Origin: Allolobophora icterica
Lineage: Eukaryota; Annelida; Clitellata; Crassiclitellata; Lumbricidae
Assembly: GCA_963556255.1 (NCBI GenBank)
Contig: OY744614.1
Span: 36,739,659 to 36,803,658, forward strand
Length of the DNA: 64,000 nucleotides
Direction: 5' to 3'
The translations under genes and the position numbers were made by a program. The number at the start of each line of letters is the position of its first letter. Positions within the stretch are counted from its first letter, which is position 1. Under the pieces are notes generated by a model. It was not told where the DNA came from and searched no databases. It saw only the letters and a program-made list of their open reading frames with translations. Of the stretch, positions 52,607-60,400 are shown one piece after another.

Positions 52607-52810
52607 TACAGCGTTTTAACGCAGTGGCTTTTGGGAGCACTTTTGCCGGCCGGGAAATAGATGACACTTTATTTTCCCTATTAGTTAATATTCAAGTCCC
52701 TGAGGGATCCTGTATACCTCGGGACATAAAAAAAATTATAATAATAATTTTAATTAGTATCTGACACCTGAGGGATCCTATATACCTCGGGTAAAAAAAT
52801 AATAATAATC
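52471..52810. repeat. Three copies of a palindromic motif with (AAT)n tails
   Basis: GGGATCCTGTATACCTCGGG sits inside near-identical blocks at 52471-52497, 52697-52723 and, with one change, 52766-52791. Each is followed by an A-rich run and AAT units (a long array at 52508-52604 after the first). This looks like stacked 3' ends of one retroposon family with an (AAT)n tail; the family is not recognised. Confidence 0.75.
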
Positions 52811-52904
52811 TTTTCTTTTACTCTCGGCCCCCCTATCCAATACTCTACGCCCCCCCATCCATTACTCTACGGGACCCCAAGTAGGTCTAGACAATGCAGT
52901 ACGT

Positions 52905-53200
52905 TTGTATTAATCTATCAGTGCACAATAGTCTAGTGGTCAGCGAGCTGCGCTATCAACCGAGAGGTCGGGAGGTTCAAATTCCCGCCAGGGCCGAAAT
53001 TTGTCGATTTCTGCTCCACCTGCATGCGCCCCTAGCTAACTCAGGTTTAATGAGTACATTGACTGCACACTGTCAATGGGAAGACGAGACGGCGAGGGAG
53101 GGGACTGGCCACCCGCCCTCATATGCCGAGGCTAAGAAAAACGAAGTCGCTAACACTTCTTACCCATGACCACCCCAGGGCCAGCTTAAGGGACTTCTTC
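52905..53200 (+). repeat. tRNA-derived SINE, family A, best-kept copy
   Basis: A box TAGTCTAGTGGTCAGCGAG, B box GGTTCAAATTCCC, then a non-tRNA core with CTCATATGCCGAGGCTAAG and the tail GCCAGCTTAAGGGACTTCTT. RNA polymerase III internal promoter boxes are at normal spacing. The first 75 bases look tRNA-like, but it is a SINE rather than a tRNA gene because the core continues unbroken. Confidence 0.82.
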
Positions 53201-53745
53201 TCTTCTTCTGTCAACCTATTTATTCAGACCAGAAGTAATGTCAACACCATCTGTCATGGTCACGCCATCTGTAGCGGAGTAATATGCCTTGCACTAGCGG
53301 CTAATGGTAGACGCCATAGCAGTCTCTCCGTTATTCATACTTGTATACTCCTATTAAAACAGATATACGAACTGTATCGGTTATTCTCTTAGTCCCTCTG
53401 GTCAGGTTTTAGGGGTAGACTCTCAGACACAATCTTCGCCGGTACACTATTTAACTATCATGAGAAACCCTCGTCGCTGTATTTCCCATAATTAGGGAAA
53501 TGAGGTTTAACAAAGGTGGACATTGACCAAAAGTGGCTGCTCTTTGATTTGCATAGATAGCGGATACTGGATAGCGAGAAAGGGGTTGAAAGAAACAGTC
53601 TTAATATTTTAAATTGAATTTTAAAATAAACCCTTAATGTACAAGAAACGAATTAAACCAAGTCAAACAACATTAAATATAAAACTATTATTTAATTCAA
53701 GCATTATTTAAATATATATATATTATATATAGCTAAGCTCTACCT

Positions 53746-53853
53746 TCAAAGCCTAAGTTCTACCTTCAAAGCCTAAGTTCTACCTTCAAAGCCTAAGTTC
53801 TACCTTCAAAGCCTAAGTTCTACCTTCAAAGCCTAAGTTCTACCTTCAAAGCC
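53746..53853. repeat. 20-bp tandem repeat, about 6 copies
   Basis: The unit TAAGTTCTACCTTCAAAGCC repeats almost perfectly, some 360 bases beyond the lectin stop codon. Confidence 0.96.
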
Positions 53854-54209
53854 TTGTGGTCGGTCCGTCACACTGATAGCTGTTCAACCAGACAAGTATT
53901 AACTTTAATTAAAATTTTATGCAATAATTAAATTTTCATTAGGCACGATTTGGCATCACATATTTAATGGGTCAACTAAACATGACATTATAAACATCCA
54001 ATAATCATTACTGTCTGCTGCACACCTTGTAATATCCTCCTTGCATAACTTTACCCAGAATTCCTTGTTATTTCATTACCATCAAGAGTGCTAATTACCA
54101 TAAAGTCACCGGTTTCAACACAATTTGTGCAACTGTTTCACCTAGTGCATTTCTTTGACTAAAGACCGAATGTATTTCGTAATAAAACTAATTAACAAAA
54201 ATGGCATTT

Positions 54210-54493
54210 TCATTCTTTTAACTCGAGACTTCCAATATGAACTGAAGCCAGATCTTGGCTTTCCAGCTCGCCAAAGTAGTTAACCTGTGTCGCATCAGAT
54301 GGAGTCGTACTCTTGGAAGAGCCATTCTGTGATGAATTATCATAGGTTACGTTTGAAACACCGGCTCCCGTTGACGTGTTTGTTTGGCGGCCTTTGTACC
54401 AGCGATAGCCAATGTAGGAACCACCGACAATCAAACCGACGCCAATAATGATACCAAAAACCGCTCCTACGATTGCTCCAACGTCAGGACCAC
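54210..54493 (-). CDS. Lectin membrane segment and cytoplasmic tail
   Basis: Encodes GGPDVGAIVGAVFGIIIGVG and LIVGGSYIGYRWYKGR, then a Ser/Thr-rich tail with two tyrosines, ending IGSLELKE and stop. Confidence 0.93.
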
Positions 54494-57400
54494 CTGTATT
54501 CGAAACATCCACACCCCAGATGACACACTTCCTCAACATAACTCAAACAAGACATGCGAGTGGTATTGAAACTATTGTATTGAAACAAATGCGTGAATTC
54601 TGGATAGCCTCTTCTACCATCTCAAGTGTGATATTTTGTTTGTAAATCACACCAAGGACCAATTATCTCTACTTTGAGTTAAAAATAAGAATAATAAATC
54701 CAAAATATAAATTCTATGCAGAAAACAAACTAAAATCCGATTCCATAAGACATATATACGATTCAGCCGTCGCAAAGAAGCTGGTGCTTTGCGCTCAGCT
54801 TTAGAAAAGTGCTTTAGAAATTTGAATTATGATTACATATACGATCTTACTCCTTGTTTTCAGTAACTGTTCATAACTCTATCACAAAGCTGCCTATTTC
54901 AAGACTTACAAAACCTGTTAGTTTTCACAAAATTTGCAATCTCTAGATAATATGTTAAAGAATTTATTCCCAAGCATGGGAATTACCTCTTCCAGGCAAG
55001 GTGTCAGAGATAATAAAAAAACAGCTACTGGACTGATTCACATACTGTTCTACAGAACAGTGCATAAATGTAATTGTGAAATATGTCAGAGCACAATAAA
55101 GCAAATAAGTTTACCTGAACCAGAATCAGGGTTTGGTGGTGGTGTTGCTGAAGCTAAAATTTACAACAGAATTTGATACATATTCCGTAAGCAGGGTGAA
55201 TTAAAAATGTGATCATAACGTTAAAATCATTCACTGGGCAGGAGTCACAGAAGCAATTCTTGATTTGAAATGCTAAATCTCGAAATATAGAGTATTCAGT
55301 TTATTGTTAGCAAGTACCATTCTGCATATACGAGTTTAATTCATCTGTGAATGAACTCAAGAATCATTTAGGAGTGCCTTCAAGGCTTCAAGCGGCTCTT
55401 GGAAGACGTCATGTAAAATTCAGGAACATACATGCAAACAAATCCATGCTATTCATACAAATATTCAGGAACAATATATGCAAACAGAGGTTCCATATTA
55501 AAATCACCATAAGAAGGAAGGTAAGAGATCTAAGAAGCTGCAATTCTTGTAACAATCTACCTTTCGCCACTCGACAGGCATATCCACGAAATTCGCCACA
55601 TTGGCTGGTCGTCCAGCGACCACTGTTCGCAACATCCTCTTCGCTGCTGCCATACAAGTCAACACACAGTCGCGTATTGGTCTGAATTGGACTTCCTGAC
55701 TTCCAGTTTGTGTAGTTTGTATCATCAAGTGACAGACCATTCGACCATAGATACTCCTCGTCTACATATCAGATAATAGAAATAAAGGAGGTTTGTTAGC
55801 ATAAACTTACGTGACATATAATATGCTTGAAGTCGTGAACAGTGTTGAGCAGGAAAGTAGCAAGCTATAATTGCGCACTGTGCCAAGCGTAAATAGTGTT
55901 GCGCCCCCCCAAAGATCAGCTTAACCAATAACGACCAAATTTCTTATCTCGAATATAATATTTACTATAAATATGCTCAAACGACAATTTTTAAATAGGT
56001 ATCTATCTATTAATATTATATATACACTTTTATTTTTTGTTATTTAATGTTATTACATTTATTTCATTTAAATGGATATTATATTTCAAGATAAAGTAAT
56101 TAGTTTAAGAATTAAATCATTCTGCCTCAAAACTTGCGCCCCTCTTGACCTGCGCCCTGTTCCATCATTCCATGGAACCGCTGGAAAACCCCTCGCTACG
56201 GCACTGACGTTGAGCATGCTATTAGCAAATGAAGTTTAACGAAACTTGCTCATGTAAACCGGTGCTTTGAAAAGAGTGAAGCAAAAGATGTTACCTACCA
56301 TTCGGAAAATGAACCAACAAAATGCCTGATAAAGCATAACTGTTAGAAAAGTAATATTGAACTTGAAACTGGCATACAAAGAATTTTGAAGTTGATATTG
56401 AGAAACCCTAACCTCCTTCTTGTTTGGACAGACCAATCCAAAACTGTCGGACAAAAGGAAGCGAACTGGACTCGAGAAGTCGCCGATGGACAAACCAGTT
56501 CTCATCTTTGTTAAAGATGGTGACCAGAATGGAGCCAAAGGCCTTACAATCCTGATCTGCCTCATCCCATGTCACGTTCTCGTCTGGACGGAATAGATAA
56601 CAGTCTCCACCGTACGATGTCCATTCTGCACTTGGACACAAGCCATCAACGTTTGAAGGTGTCGGAGGAGTTGTTGGAAGTGGGGCTGCAAGAGCGAACA
56701 AAGTAAGAACGTTGTACAACATGTCAGGCAATAACAACTCTTGCGATACTTAATTCAGCTTCAAGAACTGCCTCAGTAGCAAACACTTGAAGTCCATTCT
56801 GTGTGATGACTTGCATGGAAGTATATGTTCGATCGTGGTTTCATTGTGTTAAGTCGGGTGCATCTCCGATGATACTCTCTTGAAATGGCGCTATATACAC
56901 TTGCAGTCAAATCACAATAAAGAAACAATTACCACATGTTTGTAAGCTTAAGTTTGAAAATTCTTTAATTATTGAATGCTTAGAATATAGACCTCGTGTC
57001 CTCGTTGGTATCAGTCCTAAACTTGGAGGTTGGCAAGAGTCACCTACTTGAAGGCACAGGTTGCGATGTGCAGATTGCATAACTTTTGGGATGTTAAAAT
57101 CGAAATGGCTGTATAACCAAAGCTACAAGTCCTGCCCATGCCAAAACAATAAAACAGCCAGTGTCAGCATGCTGCACAGTTCAATGACCAAAAATTGTAG
57201 ATATTAGCAAAGTTCATAGTGATACAGCATTTTGGCAGAAATACATTTGATATACGATTATACGTATCAGGACACTTAATGCATTGCATTTTAAACTACC
57301 TCACAAAAGGGCTGTTTTACATCCTACATCACCCTAGGCTACAGCACTCTTTAGGTAAAATGAAGCAAGTTCAGTACGTACCTTTGAGTACTTTACATAC

Positions 57401-60400
57401 GAAAGGAAGGGTATATGAATGGCAGTAGTAATCATCCCAGGTGTTAGTGAAGGTTCTGTAAAATGATTGCACACAGTTCTGGGTTCCATTTAGGTCGTTT
57501 GGCTCTCCAGGATTCCAGTAAGTATATTCCATCTCTGTATTGTCAATCCATGTGTAGCTCATACCTACAATCAGCAGTCAACCAATCAACAGAAATCAAC
57601 CAATCAAATAAAAACACATAGAAGAATTTATGAAACCCACAAAATCCATATAGAAAAGTTTGAAATCAATCCTTCAAACCAGCAGACGAACCAGTCAACA
57701 ACTTCTATCTAGCAATTTAATCTACCAGTCAAGAAAACAATCGTTCAAATAATTCCTACATTTTCGATAATATGCAGAAGGGGTCCTGTCTACATACTCA
57801 CCACAGGCCTCTTGTGGGGCGTGGTGGCTCGGTGCTAAGTTCGGCGCCTTGTGACCGGAGGGTTGCAGGTTCGAATCCCACTCTAGCTGCTGCGTACGGA
57901 CCTTGGGCAAGTCCTTCACTCGCGATTGCTCGTGGCGCTTCGGCGTGAAAACTCCGACACAGTAGCAATGCTGTAGTCGGGAGCGCCTCTGAGAAGTAGT
58001 AGACTTGAGGAGGCACTAGAGAAATATCCGAAATAAATAAAACAGGCCAAAACTTGTTTCTGACAACTGACGCGTTCTGAACACTTGGCAACTTCTTGAG
58101 CAGCCCCGCGCTCACGTCGTATAGCAAGCTGTTGCAGTAGTCCAGTCGACTGCTGATAAGAATATGAGCCAGACGCTTTCTTGAGTCGAGTGACAGCAAT
58201 GTTCGTAGCTGTCTGAGCTGGCAGCCTGGCACAGTTGAAAGTAACATTTTTGGCAGAGGTTGGCCACATGTTCTTTCATTTTCGGCTCTTTGTCGATGAT
58301 AACACCTAATTAACCCTGTGACGTTCCTGGGGTGCATTTGCACCCCTAGTCACACTTTGTTCCTTTGTTTCGCCCAGAAGGACTCACGATATGACGCCTA
58401 CATTTTATGACTTTTCTTTATTTATGAGGATGCACTTAACTATATTTGCCCATAATTGTACCCCTCAACATTTCTGATAATTTTGAGGTTTATACATTGC
58501 GGTCCTCGGGGTGCAAATGCACCCCATGTGTTATATTGCGGCATTTATAAGTCAATTATCTAACTTGGCATTTTTATATCTATGGACTCCTTTCTTAGAT
58601 TACATATTCTTTGTTGCCAGACAGGAAGTGCGTATATTTATAAGAGATAACAACAATGGCGACTATAAAAAAAGATAATATTCGAATTTTTACCGCAGAA
58701 CAGGCAAGGAAGCTTATATTAGAATCAGAAAGTCAGTCATCAGAATCATGTTCAAAACCACAATTCATGAATGCATTGAACAACAGCATGAATCACAAGG
58801 CGATGCTCGAGATGATGCGACACAAAACAATTATGAAGAGCAGAACAATGGCCATGGCGGTGCAGACAATGCTGTGAGGAAGAGAAAGGAGGGTCGTTGC
58901 ATTCTGTGTGACCGCAGTAAAGACAAGAAATCGCGTACTACGTGTCATAGGTGTGGTTCATTTGCTTGCGCAGACCATTTAGTCGCACTTTGCACAGGCT
59001 GTGCATGAGTGTGCAAAGTAGATAAGGAAAACTTATTGGATATCTTGCAATATTGCTTTCTCATCGGTAGGCCTTACACTAATCAGTGTTACAATTGTGT
59101 TGTACAGAAAACTTTCAAATAGTTGTGGTGTAAAAGTGTACATTTTTCGACATGTTGCTTTGACGCCATGTCATGACGTCATATGACGTAATAAATTGTC
59201 TTAGAATTTACTTGAATAAAACTACTTTTGAGTCTTTGTCTGTGCTCCAATTATTTATAGTATTATATGATTCGATTGATTCAAATACATCGAGAATACA
59301 TTGGGGTGCATTTGCACCCCGAGACCTTGAGTGTAGGCCAAGGTAGCGAAACCTTCTGAGGGTTAAGTCGGTCACTTTTGGGGATAACGGAACCACTGAA
59401 GACTTCAGCTGTACATGTCGCTCTCCAGTCGTGGCAAAGCAAGTCTCTAGGGGTAACCTTACTTTCTGGATCTCTTCCTACATCCCTTTCCATGCTTAGA
59501 ACCTTTTTCTTCGCTCGGAGCCTTCGCGCTGCTGAGTGGCCTCAGCTGTGAGCGGCGATATACAAATCTCCAAATACGATACGAAAGTTCACTTGACATC
59601 TTGTTCCAATCCAAATGAGTTGCGTGCGGTCAACGTTCATCTTTAAGCTATTCAAACTCATCCATTCCTTGATGCTCTCGGCACACTCTGTAAAGTGCTG
59701 GACAGCTGATGGAATATCCAAGGCAGGGACACCGAGTTGGATCTGGTTGTCGTCAGTGTAAGAACATGCGATCAATCCTCTACCTTCGGTGATGTCCAAG
59801 ATCTCAGCAATATGAAAGAAGGAAGAGCAATGGAACCCTAAGGGACGCTGCAGTCTATACGGGTGATTGACGACAAGAACCCTTGGAAGTAAACCTGCCG
59901 CGTTCGGTCTGTTAAAAAGCAAGCGACCCACTGCAACACAGTCCCATTGAGTCCGAACTGCCCCTGAAGTCGACACAACAGCATGTAGTGGTCAACCGTA
60001 ACGAAAGCAGCGCTGAGGTCCAGCAAGCCCAATTAAGTGACACGTTGATCATATACTGCGTCCAACAAGTCAAGCAAAATGCATGTCTCGGTAAAGTGAT
60101 GACGTCTATATGCAAACTGAAGGCGCGGAATGAAGCTATTTATAGTCGACGAGTTGCTCAGAAACTATAGGCGTTCAACGACCTTTGATAGGAATGTCAG
60201 ATTGGACGCAGGTCTATAGTTTCTGTACACTTCTGGATCCAGCAACGAGTTTATTAATATTCAAATGTGATAACATCAAGGTGTGTATAACATTTCATAT
60301 AGCTCATGGATATTAACAAAGGTACTGATAGGCTACATATAGTCTTTGGCGAATATAAAAATTGTGATTCGACTTGAATCAGCATTGGCGCTCAAATAGA

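Larger units (their letters stand above)
58040..60115 (-). pseudogene. Antisense LINE reverse transcriptase, interrupted
   Basis: Minus-strand coding scraps run in order: LLDLSAAFVTVDH (about 60030), YTDDNQIQLGVP (about 59760, YADD-like), SLNSLKMNVDRTQLIWIG, then VIPKSDRLN (59370), and after the piggyBac element GVIIDKEPKMKEHVANLCQK, QLRTLLSLDSRKRLAHILIS and SRLDYCNSLLYDV. It is broken by a plus-strand LINE 3' end (about 59465-59590), the piggyBac relic and the SINE. It lies in the lectin intron between the halves of CTLD2. Confidence 0.8.

Noticed and set aside
52905..52980. Functional tRNA gene
   Set aside because: A and B boxes are present, but the cloverleaf is not convincing and the sequence continues into a SINE core shared with three other copies.
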